A DNA stretch of 64,000 nt. It comes from Scalesia atractyloides (taxonomy: Eukaryota > Streptophyta > Magnoliopsida > Asterales > Asteraceae). Position 1 is the first letter of the stretch. The number at the start of each line of letters is the position of its first letter. Below the pieces are notes generated by a model. The model had not been told where the DNA came from. It did no database searches and worked only from the letters and a program-made list of their open reading frames with translations. The DNA is taken from NCBI GenBank assembly GCA_947069175.1, contig CAMTDV010000023.1, positions 84,516,391-84,580,390 of the forward strand, given 5' to 3'. Both the position numbers and the translations under genes were made by a program. Positions 11,933 to 23,696 of this stretch are shown here, piece after piece.

Positions 11933-11940
<8 letters not shown>
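11719..11940. repeat. Tandem duplication with an internal inverted repeat
   Basis: Two direct copies (about 11719-11795 and 11865-11940) share TATGTATGAA, CTAGCCCTTCATATGCC and GTCATGATCCATATAT. After the first copy, an inverted segment at about 11803-11842 (GTGAGCAGAGGCATATGAAG) is complementary to CTTCATATGCCTCTGTGCC, so a hairpin of about 20 bp with a loop of some 50 bases is possible. Confidence 0.6.

Positions 11941-11970
<30 letters not shown>
11934..11970. repeat. (TA)n microsatellite
   Basis: A run of alternating T and A directly follows the second copy of the duplicated hairpin block. Confidence 0.85.
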
Positions 11971-11976
<6 letters not shown>

Positions 11977-12270
11977 AGTATAGTTGGTTCTCTTGTATAT
12001 ACAATTGTCCCTTTGTATATATGTATATTAAATTCGTTTATATATATCTACTCCCAAATATATATATTGGTATATCTTAACTAGACATATTGTTAAAAAT
12101 TAAAATTTTTAATGTCGTACTTGTATATGTATACATGTATAATGTTCTTGTACGTGTACATCACATCTTGTGTACTTATGTATTTATATGTATACGTGTA
12201 CATATGTACGTATACTTCTTGTATACTTTTAAATTAGGTGTTTATACTGATTTGTACGTATATATTTATA

Positions 12271-12739
12271 TATGGGTGTTCAAAACTATCCGTATCCAAA
12301 AATTCGATCCGAATTATCCGATATCCGAATCCGAAATATCCAAATATACGGATATCCGAATCTTCGAATACCCCAAAGTTCGGGTATCCGGTCTTCAGAT
12401 TTGGATGGCTAGTGATTTTAATTTTTTTGGATATTTCGGATATCCGAATGTTTGATCTTTATTTTTTTCGGATATCCGAATATCTGAAAATATCTGAAGT
12501 ATCCAAAAATATACGAAAAATATCTGAAATACCCGAAAAATATCCGAAAATTTACATTCGGATATCCAAAACTATCCGAAATATCCGGTTCCAAATATTA
12601 AACATAAATAAAAAACTAAAAATTAAATAAAAAATTGGAAATTCGGGTATCCGATCGGATATCTGAAATTTCGGATACGGATTCGGATAGTGAAACCTAA
12701 TATCTGAAAATTTCGGATATCCGATTTTGAACACCCCTA
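12271..12739. mobile_element. hAT-like MITE of 469 bp built from CGGATATCCG units
   Basis: Terminal inverted repeats are TATGGGTGTTCAAAA on the left and, reading inward, TAGGGGTGTTCAAAA on the right, the typical hAT end. An 8-bp target duplication flanks it: TATTTATA (12263-12270) and TATTTATG (12740-12747), 7 of 8 matching. The interior has no transposase. It is mostly variants of CGGATATCCGAA, a palindromic unit repeated on both sides. Open frames through it are by-products of that repetition. Confidence 0.75.
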
Positions 12740-12747
12740 TATTTATG

Positions 12748-15700
12748 CATGTATATCACTTGTAATTCTTGTATTTTACTAAATGTGTAGATGTACGTAT
12801 TTTTACTTATAAGTATACTTACATACTTGTATTCTTACACTTAGTTATATTTATATTTCTTTCGTAATTTAATAATTAGTAATTTATATATTTGTAGAAT
12901 CCTTAAAAATTATTCATTTTTAGGACTTGTCGGTAAATGTATATACACATTTATTGTAGGTAAATAAATTTATTTGTTCCATTCACATGTAGGTGAAATT
13001 ATTGTCCAACTTTTATATATATATGTTTGTAAATTCGTGTTTGTCCGTTTGGCCTTATATGTCCATTTGTCCATGTATCAAGTATAGATATGTATATATA
13101 TGTTTAAATATTTTGTCATGTCCCATGTATTTTATCTTTGTATTTTTATGTAAGTATTAGTTCGCATTGTGTTTTCCTACATCTTCAAATACATACATTT
13201 GAAACACAAATATATACATATAACTAGGGTGATCTATATTATTATATATTACATATATGTATATATATAATCATCTATTTTTAGTTTAAGAAAATCTTGT
13301 AAGTTTAACTTCAACTTTTTCACCCAAAACTTGTATATCATGATTAAGGTTGTTTATCACATTTTAACCAAAGTAATCCTTTGTTAATTACACCTTAATC
13401 ATGATTAGATTTTAGAAAAATGTTTGTCATAGTTTCCCCTAAACTATGGACTATTTCCATATTTTATAAACATGTTTTAAATCATTTTCAACTCAATAAT
13501 TTTTTCCAAATTCCTCAAAATTAACATTTAATCATAATCTTTAACAAGAAATACTATGAACTTGCAAGTAAACCTTGTATCTTTCAAAAATAACTTTCAT
13601 AACATGTTCATCTTTATTTGTCCAAACAAGTTCATGTAAACTTTATTTACACTTTTTCACGATTAATTTAGAATATGAGTTTTTATATAAACTACGTGCT
13701 TTACATGTTTTATAAAACCATTTTTAAGTACGAAATGAAGTACATAAAAATTCTTGTTAGTAGATCTTGCTAGATCTAAACATGCATGTGTTTAGATCAT
13801 ACTTTTAAACATGAATCTTGCAAGATCTTAGTAACTACACAACTACAACTTCAAAGATTAACAAAAATCATCAAAAATAACACATGTGTGAAATAATAAA
13901 CTTAGAATAATAGCTTTCTATGCAAGTTTCCAAGAGATGGAACTTGAGAGACTTGAAGTGTCATTCAACAAAATAGAAATTGAAAACATGTTTTTATCAT
14001 AACCCAACCCTAGGTCGCCCCCTCACTCTCATTCGTACGCTCTCTCTTTTCTCTCATCTCTCTCTTTCTCTCTCTAAGCGACTTTGGGAGATCAAGAACC
14101 CTAATCCTTCTTGTTTGATCTTCATTTCCATTCCTAGGTAATCCATTTAAGGTTTTAATTGTAGTTCTAGTTGCATGTTGGCTTCATTTCTTAGTTATAC
14201 ATGAATTCTTGATCTTGGTGTGATTCTTGATGCATGAAAACCTAGATTTTATGTGTTAGGGTTTGCTAGAAACTTATTCTCAAAGTCTATATAATGTTTC
14301 TTGATGACCTAGTAATGTTATGATATTCATATACTTGCTAGGGTTTCAATTATTCATGATTTTGATGATGAAACTTGATGTTAAAGTTAATGTATTTGAT
14401 GGTTGCTGAATGTTATGGTAAAAGAGTCATAAACATGTTTTTGATGAGAGCTGAAAGAAAATAAATTCTATCAAGATTTTACAGTCAACTTATATCGGCT
14501 GTAACGTGGTCAAACTTAGCAAAAACATGCAATTCTTGAGTCTAAAACGTCGTATATTGAAATACGCTTTAAACCCCACTGGAATCATAATTTTTTTTGA
14601 CATGTTTTGAGTTTTAAATAATTTTTCCGTATCAAAGGTTTAGGCTGTGTTTTCTAGCAGAATTTGCAGCCTATTACGAATGCCATAACTTGGTCCGTGT
14701 TTGAAATTAATATGTGAAATTGTTACAGTAGGTAGTTCTAGAAGGTCTTAAAATTCTCCAACTAGAATTTGTCAATCGGATTGACAGGATTTTTAAATAA
14801 ATTTTTCCGTAAACTGTCGCTATAAAGTGACGAATTAGAGTTATGTGTAGTAAATGATTTTTCATAAATTCTCTGTAAACAATTGAGCCTTAAAAATTTT
14901 ACATAATTTTAAAGGGACCAATTGATGTGTCTCGTAATTTACTTGGATTTTTTCTAGCTCAGAAGCTATTTTGTAAAAATTCCCGAAAACAACACAGTTT
15001 CGGAAGTTTAGTCTGAACTGCAGTGAATTGAATTATGTGTTTCTAAGTGTTGCTTGTGTTATCTTGGATGTTAATACTTGTTTAGCACCTACATGAATGT
15101 TGTTTAACATTTCATATATTATGTTATGATCATGTACATGAATTAACTCGAATGAAAATTTAAATGTTAATGTGATGCATGCTATGTTCAGATACATGTA
15201 GGGTTACGTGTCTTGCATGAACACACACTAACAAACCTAATGGTAACGATAATAGGAAGTGATTGATCACATCAGCTCGAAATTCATTTAAGTCATACAG
15301 AGCAAACCAAAGGTAAGTTCACGGCCCCTACTCTTTAAACGTTTATAAAACACAGTGGGAGAAAACATGTATCACATTACCGCAAGGTAATGCCACGTTA
15401 CGGGAACGTAATGCTTAACATAGTGGTAATATAACATATTCAGTTGATAGAGTTTGTGTTATATCGGTATGGTCACAAAGTAGCATTTATCACATAAAGT
15501 CCTCACAAATCTCTGTCCGTTAGTATTGGGTAGATAACGGGGGAATTTTGAGTAGTACTACTAGGCCCAACAAGCCCCACTCGAGCTAGTCGCGCTAGCT
15601 AGACCAGTAATGGTCAACGGGTGTAGAATTGGCCTAAATTATCGCCATGGTAGTGATAGACCTGGCAACAGAGGCAACAACAGTCAGCTTCGGTTTCGAA

Positions 15701-16127
15701 CTCTTTCGTGACGTAACATAGTTTAGCTACCTACAAATATAACAAGTAACTGCTAAACACTACAACTTACTGTTTGGGTTTGAAATAGTGGAAACTTTTA
15801 GGAATCAACTTACTTTATAATTATAAACTAAAACCTGTGAACTCACTCATCATAATTTGTACACATGGCTTATGTGCACAGCATGGATAAAACGTTTTTC
15901 TTTACGATTGCATCATACATTTATATTATTGGTTTTAGGCATTTGTTTTGACGCACACATTACTTTACATTTATTTACGCTTCCGCATTTCATTAACTTA
16001 GTTTGGTTGTTTGGTTTAAAACGTATTTTCTCATATAGAGGTCGTTCTATATGGCTGGCGTCTTAGATCCTAGTTTTTCATGTGCCTCACGGTAAAACCC
16101 TGCAGGTGGATTTTTGAGGGTGCGACA
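12748..16127 (+). mobile_element. LTR-like, AT-rich region ending in a plus-strand 5' LTR end
   Basis: The right end reads GAGGGTGCGACA (16116-16127) and is followed by a primer-site-like TGGTATTACAATC, so it is the end of a plus-strand 5' LTR. The segment just inside (TTTACCGTGAGG and CCACCTGCAGGG in reverse complement) is of the LTR type usually starting TGTCACACCCC. A pyrimidine-rich run at about 14030-14085 (CTCTCTCTTTTCTC) may mark the transcription start region. The left boundary is unclear and no gene was recognised in 3.4 kb. Confidence 0.35.
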
Positions 16128-16130
16128 GAT

Positions 16131-16143
16131 TGGTATTACAATC
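16131..16143 (+). promoter_or_regulatory. Degenerate initiator-Met primer binding site
   Basis: TGGTATTACAATC lies three bases after the LTR end GCGACA. The first six bases match TGGTATCAGAGCC and the rest has drifted. It gives plus orientation to the element that starts here. The internal part continues only to about 16330 (MATNTTP-like start at 16190) before Athila/Tat-type sequence takes over. Confidence 0.5.
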
Positions 16144-16399
16144 ACTGGTTATAGAGAATTACATTTGCATTCAACAGTAGAACTAGACTATGGCCACAAA
16201 CACGACACCAGTATGAAACCAACACAGACACAAACACCTTGTGCTCACACATATCCCTTACACTTCCTGGATGTATTGTTTCTGGTAGGACCGAGAGGAT
16301 CTCTAGATTTAGGGTACCATTGAAATTAGTTTAGAGAGACCAAGAGGTGATCTAAACCCTAGACCGCCCAGTTTATACACTTCCCTAGATTCTAGATTA

Positions 16400-16816
16400 C
16401 GTCCTATTTTGAGAATGATCTTCCAGCTAGATTAGGACTAGATTTGTGTATTTTAAGATCCTTGTAGCCAAATCCAATTATCCAATCCCGAGAGTTGTGA
16501 CAAGTTAACATGATTCTTGCCTAGGAAGCTACTTTCATCATCTCATTTCACCTATATTCGTTCTCTGTTTACTTCGCTTTCGTATTTGCATTATTATTTG
16601 CTTTAGTAGTTAGTAGAAATCTAAACCATCCACTAAACATTGCTAAACTAGGACTCGATAGAGGTTTAATATTGAGAGTAGCGCCCATATGATCTTGATA
16701 CTCGATCTTACCGACTTGACTACATAACGACCGGAATACTTGTGATTGTGTTTAATTAAGCTAGTCTGACAATTGAATTTGGTTTCTTCAAAATTAGTTA
16801 AGCATTTTACACATCA
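16400..16816 (+). mobile_element. Athila/Tat-type 5' LTR end (left boundary unknown)
   Basis: It ends TTTTACACATCA (to 16816), followed by the spacer AGTTT and then a degenerate tRNA-Asp-type primer site at 16822-16843 ending TTTCGGGGACAC. The minus-strand LTR at 26853-29064 has the same arrangement: CACATCA, AGTTT, then GTCGTTGCCGGGACAC. The gag relic follows at 17011, as expected for a plus-strand element. The start of this LTR could not be found. Confidence 0.5.
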
Positions 16817-17970
16817 AGTTTCTTGCACTACTTTCGGGGACACACAACGCTTTCGAGGATGACCCGAGTCGGGGATTTAGTCACTTAACTGCTTTCTTAT
16901 ATTAGTTTTGTTTTCCTTAGTTAAAAACATAAAAAAGAATCGAAAAAAATATAAAACTCAAAAGATAAAAAAAATAGTTTAGTTTCCCTTATTTTGTTTA
17001 GTTTTTGTTTATGCACACACGTTCTTCGGGTACACCCATAAATTCCCCATTTTCTAAGCCCGAATCTAAACTCCACTATTGCCTACGCAAACTAAAGTTT
17101 AAGGTACCCAAAGTAGAATTTAATTTGGATTCGGATTTAGACATAGATGCCCGTAGGACGGTAACTGATCAACTAAATGTCACCCAACTCACACCCGGTC
17201 CAGTATAGCTCAACCCACTATTAACAGCTTGGCCCACTCAGATTAGTTTTCTAGACTGCCTGATAAGGACCCAGACACTCACTTGACTAGATTCTCTACG
17301 GTCTGTGAGCTTTCCAGCTTAATGGTGTCTCTGAAAACACCATTAAGTATTCGTCTCTTCCTATTCTCTCTTACAGGTCAAGTCGCTGCTTGGTTGGATT
17401 CTCTCCTACATGGATCCATTACCACCTACACTGACCTTCGTACAAAATTCCTTCAAAAGTACTTTCCCCCAGCTAAGATAGTTCGTCTTAGGAACATGAT
17501 CTATGCTTCACTGAGCCGCCTGGGGAGTCCTTCTTTAGATATGGGACTGCTTCAAAGCACTTCTCAACATGTGCCCTCACCATGGCTAGAAAGATTGGAG
17601 GATTTTGGGGAAATTCTATAATGGAGTTTCTGAAGCAACCAAATGCCTCCTTGACACCAAATCCAGCGGTAACATGATGAAAACTAAAACTATTGAGAAG
17701 TGTTTAGAGATGATAGAGAACTTAGCCATTAGTACATACACTAAGCCCAACTCTTGGGCATTACTGTTGTCTCCATAGGAATCAATTTGGTAGATGCTAA
17801 CACAGTTTTAGCAGCCCAAGTAGAGTCCCTAACGAAGGTGGTGAACGACATGCAGGTGAAGATTTATGCTAATTGTGAGGTTTATAAGGGAGGGCAAGAG
17901 ACGATAGATTTCCTTGTAGGTGCTGATGGGGACGTGAACTTTGTCCAAAATTCAGTTCGAGGCTAGAGTT

Positions 17971-18893
17971 TAGGGCTGCAAATGAACGAAACTTTCAACG
18001 AACAGCTCATGAACCGTTCGACGGGAAGTTTTTTTTTTTTTTTTGCGTTTATTCGTTTAATAAATGAACGAACACGAACAAAAAAATTCGTTCATGTAGT
18101 TAAATGAACGAACGTTAACAAAGATCGCGTTCATTCATATATGTTCGTGAACGTTCGATAGCACGTGCATTTGTATTCGTTCATGTTCGTTTGTTTCCGC
18201 TTGTTTTTGGGTTTTTTAAATATATATATATATATATATATATAGGCAAGGAGTTGGCTACAATGTCCAAATTTCCTAAAAAAATATAAAAAGTCATAAA
18301 ACACTAAATGTTAACCATAAACACACCCAAAACCTACAAATAAAAAAAATAAAGATTACTAAAACATCATATATGCCGGTAGTGTTTTGTGGTTTGGATG
18401 ATAAGGCTCTAATTCTCGAATGACAAACATTATTGTGTTTAATGTTGATTAACAAGTTGTGTTTTATATTCATCGTTCTATTATTGTGTGTTTGAAGTTT
18501 TTATGGAATGTTATGGTTTGAATATGGTGTTTTAGTAGTCTTCACTCTATTATTTGTGGGTTTTAGGTGTGTTTTATAGCTAAAATTATAGTATTTTATG
18601 ACTTTTTACACTATTTTAGGAAATTTAGACTTTGTAGTCGAACCCCACTATATATATATATATTGATATTCCTTTATTTTTATTTATTATGTATTTCGTT
18701 TGTGTTTGTTTATGTTTATGTTCATGAACACGTGTTTGTGTTCGTGAACGCCCATTTGTGTTCGTGTGCGTTCATGGACGTTCGTTTGTGTCTGGTTCCT
18801 AAAACGAACACAAACAAGTTCATTTCCTTAATGAATGAACACATATATAAATTCTCGTATGGTAAGTATTTGTGAACACATGTATATTCTTAA
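17971..18893. mobile_element. hAT-like element of the TAGGGCTGCAAATGAACG type
   Basis: It starts TAGGGCTGCAAATGAACGAA and has dense, interspersed ATGAACGAAC / GTTCGTTCAT units on both sides, the layout of short non-autonomous hAT-like elements. It interrupts the gag relic. The right end is inferred from where gag similarity resumes; the expected inverted TGCAGCCCTA was not found, so the right terminus has drifted or been lost. A foldback MITE sits inside it. Confidence 0.5.
18245..18649. mobile_element. Foldback MITE of about 405 bp nested in the hAT-like element
   Basis: The two ends are inverted copies over more than 100 bases. Left GGCTACAATGTCCAAATTTC and GTCATAAAACACTA correspond to right-hand complements GACTACAAAGTCTAAATTTC and GTCATAAAATACTA. 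Inner blocks (ACACACCCAAAACCTACAAA against ACACACCTAAAACCCACAAA) also pair. It lies between two TA tracts, compatible with a TA target site, but the tracts make a duplication impossible to score. No coding capacity. Confidence 0.7.
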
Positions 18894-19440
18894 CAAACTC
18901 TGGATGGCAGCCACACAACAACTCAAACTGGATGAGCAGGAATCCCTTTTGGATTTCATCCCCCTGAGAGTCTTTTCCAAGGTTCTGGTGAAGGATAGAA
19001 TGGATGAGATCCTAATTCTTAAATTAGTGAGTTTTTGAAGAGGAACGAAGAGAAGCAAAATAGGACAAATAAACTCTTAGAATTCATAGTCATGTAGAGT
19101 GAGACTAGATATTAGGATCAGCAGAGGAAAAATCAAGAGTTTGATTTCTTGATTAGTAACCAGGGTGCACTATATAGAACCTAGAGAGATCTGTAGGTGG
19201 GATAGCTAAAAAACTTACTGATAGGCCTACATTCCCTACAACCAACTAGGTTGACCTTAATGCCTTGTTGCATGTTGTGTTCACTAGGAGTGGTAGGAGC
19301 ATGAGAGTTGTTAATAAGGGGCTTGAGTTGGAAAAGGTTATAGAGCCTAAGAGGGTAGTTAGGAAAGTTGTAGAACCGAAAGAGGAGAAAGTAGAAGAAC
19401 CATTTGAAGTTTATGAGCCCATTTCTCCATACCTACTAAA

Positions 19441-19970
19441 TATTTAGGCAAGAAGCAAATTGTTCAATATAACAAGTTGTTGGAGATAATCAAAAAGCTC
19501 CATGTAGACATTCCCTTTCGAGGCTTTGGCTAAAATGCTTAAATTTGCCAAGTTTCTCAAGGACTCCCACTCAATAAGAAGAAAATTGAGGATCTTTCGA
19601 TTGTTACATTGAGCGAGGAATGTTATGTAGTGATTCTAAACAAACTTTCCACAAAGATTCCAGATCCGGGAAGTTTGACCATCCCTTCTGAGATTGAGAG
19701 TTTTGAAGTGCTTTTGTCGACCTAGGACCTAGTATAAATGTGATGCCTTTTTCTGCGTTTAAAAATCTTAACCTAAGAGAGCCTATCCTTACATACATGA
19801 ATGTTCAACTTATCGATTGTTTGGTGAGAACGTGCTAGTGAGAGTTGATAGGTTTGTTTTCCCGATCGATTTTGTCATTCTAGATATGGAGGAGGGTCCT
19901 GTGGAAATTCTTGGGTTCCACTCATCTTAGGTCGTCCGTTCCTTTCTACACAAAAGCTATAGTTGATATA
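19441..19970 (+). pseudogene. Athila/Tat-like aspartic protease relic
   Basis: The plus-strand continuation of the gag relic. Readable blocks in shifting frames are KKIEDLSIVTLSEEC, KIPDPGSLTIPSEI, INVMPFSAFKNLNL and VDRFVFPIDFVILDMEEG followed by a decayed ILGRPFL. They match the order of Athila/Tat protease: NEECSA..., DPGSFTIPC, INLMP.SVF, VDFVVLDMEED, ILGRPFL. The sequence is cut off at 19973 by the TGTCACACC LTR. The catalytic D-S/T-G region is degraded. Confidence 0.7.
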
Positions 19971-20835
19971 TAGTGTCACACCCCGACCACATTGGATTGG
20001 TACGAGACATAATGATTGCCTATAGCTCATGACAAGAATCATTGTTACAATATTTAAAGCACATCTATTCAAATTGTCACATAACATATAATGATCAACA
20101 TTTTTTATACAATGCTCAAACAAAACATATCATAAGAGTTCAATTTATTTTCCTAAGGCCCATGTTACGTGTTCTCATCACTTGTTCATCAAACTTGATT
20201 ACCTACCCATGTTAGAAAAATCTATTTTTAACACGCACTTCAAGGTTAGTATGAAGATTGTCCCATAACAACAACATAGCCAACATATCCATATATACCA
20301 AATAGAATGCACAAAACAAATCTACTATACGGAACAACTAGATTATAAGACTCATGACAATAGCGTGCATTAGTCTCAAGCCCGAAGAGCGAGTCTAATA
20401 TTGTTGGCGATACTAGGCTACAACCCATGGCCGTGGGGAACCTAGTCGGTCGTGGATCCACATGACACGATAGCATGCAATAGACTTACCGGACATAGCA
20501 GATAGAATAAACGGAAACACATCAAGACATCCACATATTAACACTTTGAATATAGCATGTTAAAGGTAAAATAATTCGGAAATTTTTATAACATGATACA
20601 CCCCAAAATTGTAAAATTAAAACAGGGAAAAATGGAAGAGATTGCTCACTGATTGCGAGCAGTTAATCCACGAGAATACTGCACAAGTACACGAGGTATA
20701 ACAAATGATTAAATCATCCTAGAATAAATATAATAAAGAATTTAAATAAACGGAAGACAAAAATGGGTCTAGTGATTCGAGTTCTTGATTTAGGGACTTT
20801 TTTATTGCCAAATTTGTAAATCATAATTCTAAGAA

Positions 20836-21826
20836 GAGTTAAATACTATTTTAGTCATCGTGGTTTGCTCAAAATTTCTATTTCAGTCCAAAAGCTTTTT
20901 TTGGACTTTCTTAATACAATAGTTTGATTTTGACATCAATTTAAATCCACTCAACTAACTTCATCCGAATATTCTGTTTATTTATAATGAAATGGCCAAA
21001 ATACCCTTAACCCCTTTTAAACTAATATATTATATTTCCTATACTAGTAAATAAAAATCTTTTTAGACATGTATTACTTTCTGATGTCTTCACACTTTTA
21101 AATAATAATTTAATAATTTTATTATAAAAATTATATATATATTCTCTTGTTAAATAATATTAGTAATAGTTTTTTATACACATTGTTGTATATATTTTGG
21201 TGTATCAAGAAAATATTATTTTATATGCTTGTTTGATACACATTATTTTAAAAAGATTAATAACATGTATATAGAAAATATTATTTTTAATATGCTTGTT
21301 TTATGGTGTATTTTAAAAAAAGACTATAAACATCTGAAAATTTTATGCTCGTTTAAAAACGTGAAGAAAGTTGATTTAAAAGTAACCAATAATAAAGAAA
21401 AAAATATTTTTTTTATCTTTCTGTTATACCCTTTTGAATAAAATAGAAGAAGTCGACAAGATAAGTGGTCAATGATGCGTGTGTGTATATATATATTATT
21501 TCATACATTAATATTTTTTTAAAGTACACTATAGAAATGAGCATATTAAAAAATATATTTTCTTTATACATGTTACTAGCGTGCAAAAAGATTTCAGTAA
21601 TTAGTATAAAAGAAAAAAATATAACATTAATTTAAAAAGGAGCTAAGGGAATTTCAGTTATTTCACAAGAAACTAACAAAAAAAATATTTGGATGGAGTT
21701 AGTGGATTGGATGTAAATTGATAAAAAAAAAAACTAAACTATTGGATTAGAAAAAGTCCAAAAAAATCTTTTGGACTGAAATAAATATTTTGAGCAAACC
21801 GAAAGAACTAAAATGTTATTTAACTC
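20836..21826. mobile_element. Mutator-like MITE (991 bp) with perfect 9-bp target duplication
   Basis: The ends are inverted copies: left GAGTTAAATACTATTTTAGT and, reading inward from the right, GAGTTAAATAACATTTTAGT, both continuing to GGTTTGCTCAAAAT-type sequence. The flanks carry the identical 9-mer TTCTAAGAA at 20827-20835 and 21827-21835, the size made by Mutator-type transposases. The interior is AT-rich with no transposase, so it is non-autonomous. It inserted into the LTR after that LTR arrived. Confidence 0.85.
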
Positions 21827-22139
21827 TTCTAAGAAACTAAAGTTATATTATTAGTCAAGAATAATAATATGTTACGATGAGATTAAAATATATGTATATA
21901 TTTAAATAAGTCTAAATTTAAACGATCAAGGGTAGGTTAGGTCAAACTTGTACAATTTTTTTCCAATCAAAACGTATATATTTATATCTATTATTGAGCT
22001 TATAAACTATTAAGTCCAAAATTCAATAATTGACCTAGTATTACAAATATCACATCTCATGTGTATTTATATTCATGTATATATCAAAAATATTAGTTTT
22101 AGTCAAATCATTAAAGACTAATGCAATAATTTATAACCC

Positions 22140-22140
<1 letters not shown>

Positions 22141-22177
<37 letters not shown>
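22141..22177. repeat. (TA)n microsatellite
   Basis: A run of alternating T and A within the family B LTR. Confidence 0.85.
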
Positions 22178-22183
<6 letters not shown>

Positions 22184-23210
22184 TTAGGTTCTACCTTTTT
22201 ATCTTAAAACAAATACATTTAATAAAAATGTCAAAATTTATATATTACAGTTTGAATAGTTGATATTATAAATAATCACCAAAAATTACAAGACTTATAT
22301 ATAAATTCCATTTTATAACCATTTTCTCAAATTTATCAGAAAATTATTCATGCATTTTTATTTCGATAAATTCTATATTTTTTTGTTATACGTTTCCTTG
22401 AAATACACATAATGCTTGAAATCGATAATAAGATTCGATCGAAGTCCAAAAACAATTCCCAAAAATTATGGAGAAACTCCATAAAATTTAATAGTGTTCA
22501 TATAATTTGAAATAATCAATAAAAATATTTATTGATTTTTTTAAGATTATCTTGTGTTTTTATTTAATTTATCTATTGATTAAAACATAAGTAATTACCA
22601 AAATATTCTAATTGATATCTAAAAATTCCCAAAATTTATATAAAAGTATATTAATGTGATATATAACAGTAATCTACCCTCAATTTCATTAAAACACAAG
22701 TCTAAACCTAAAAGTCCCAAATTCTAAGAACAAAGAACCCTAATTTCAACTATAGTTAAATTCGAATAATTCAGCCTTCTATAACTAAAATTGATAGTGG
22801 GCTTTCATATAGGATGAAAAATAATAATATTAGGCTTTGGAATCACCAGAAAAGGTTACGAGTTGAAGGAGATATCGTCATTTGAAGATACAAGCTCTAG
22901 AATCTTCTCTGAATTAATTTATGAGATGTAGTGGATGAAATGAGGAAATTCCAGTGGGACTTTTCATGGTTTGATCAAGAGAACAAATGGTATGAGTTTC
23001 AGAGCCTAATTTTACGATTTTTTTTTATAGAATCTAGAAATGTTCATGGTGATTGTGGTTAAAGTCAATCAACTCAGTTTCTGATGTTTAATGGACGATT
23101 AAGTTGCATAAAACGTTAGTCTCCACATTCAACTCTGCTTTGCATCAGGTGGGAATGAAAGGTTTTCGGGATAGGTTATTTATAACGTAATGCGGTTTCA
23201 TAGCACAGAT

Positions 23211-23274
23211 GGGGTGATGGAGCGGTTCAGCATTGTTGTTTATAACGAGAGGATACAGGTTCAATCCCCGTCCT
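23211..23274 (+). other. tRNA-like module in the family B LTR (first)
   Basis: GGTTCAATCCC matches the Pol III B-box consensus GGTTCRANTCC closely and sits 3' of a degenerate D-arm-like GATGGAGCGGTTCAGCA. The A box is weak. It is not a foldable functional tRNA as far as can be judged by eye. Confidence 0.4.
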
Positions 23275-23353
23275 TTTCGTTTATATTTTTTTATATCTAA
23301 AACATTGGGATCAGGTTGTATATTAATATATAAAGTGCTTCATTTAAGCTCAT

Positions 23354-23435
23354 GAGTTGATATAGTCCTGTTGTTCGTTGTTCGTTGTTCGCTTGTTAAC
23401 CCAGAGGACCCGGGTTCGAGTCCCACCTCAAGCCG
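23354..23435 (+). other. tRNA-like module in the family B LTR (second)
   Basis: GGGTTCGAGTCCCACC is a perfect B-box/T-arm-like motif. Upstream AGTTGATATAGTCCTG could be a drifted A-box arm, and a short GTTCGTTGTTCGTT repeat fills the middle. It lies close to the LTR terminus, matching the place of the plus-strand module in the 2.6-kb LTRs. Confidence 0.4.
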
Positions 23436-23696
23436 GTTCCCTCTTTTTTTCCCTTTACATAACTTTCAACATTCACAATATGGCCCCTTATAGCTTATCC
23501 ACTTGCCTAACAGACCTAGTTATGAATATTAACAAGTTAAATTATCTCTCTTGTATCTCTAACTACGTTACCATATTTCTTTTATAGGGTTATTTAACAA
23601 CCTAACCCAATTAACTTCTTGTAGAAAATAACTAACTGAGTTAACCGAGTTGTCTAAAGCTAGTTATTTGATTTGCTTATTTTATAGCTGTAACAT

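Larger units (their letters stand above)
17011..19250 (+). pseudogene. Athila/Tat-like gag relic, interrupted by an insertion
   Basis: It starts with ATG 17011 (MHTRSSGTPINSPF), a TRS-type start usual for this branch. The core at about 17283-17630 has LFLFSLTGQVAAWLDSL, GSITTYTDLRTKFLQKYFPP and KIVRLRNMI, matching the Athila/Tat capsid pattern FPFSL..AKAWLNSLP..W..L..KFL.KYFP. After it comes a leucine- and valine-rich segment (LAAQVESLTKVVNDMQ, about 17809-17860). The insertion 17971-18893 separates this from the C-terminal part (LWMAATQQLKLDEQES; QLTDRPTFPTTN-like near 19210). Many stops and frameshifts make it non-functional. Confidence 0.75.
19974..23695 (-). mobile_element. Diverged TGTCACACC-type LTR (family B, copy 1)
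   Basis: It starts TGTCACACCCCGACCACAT in the protease relic and ends near GCTGTAACA. It shares segment order with the LTR at 30701 (CATGACAATAGCG, GAGCGAGTCTAATA, GGCCGTGGG, CATGACACGATAG) and, more distantly, with the 2.6-kb LTRs at 38622 and 42271. There is no primer site on its left and no polypurine tract or convincing target duplication on its right, so it may be a solo or truncated LTR. It contains a Mutator-like MITE (20836-21826), a TA tract and two tRNA-like modules near its right end. Confidence 0.6.

Noticed and set aside
12090..12734. Open frames through the CGGATATCCG mosaic
   Set aside because: Both strands give long frames because the palindromic unit has no stops. The region is a MITE with clear ends.
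18895..19058. Independent small protein gene after the hAT-like insert
   Set aside because: The reading fits the C-terminal part of the Athila/Tat gag relic that started at 17011.
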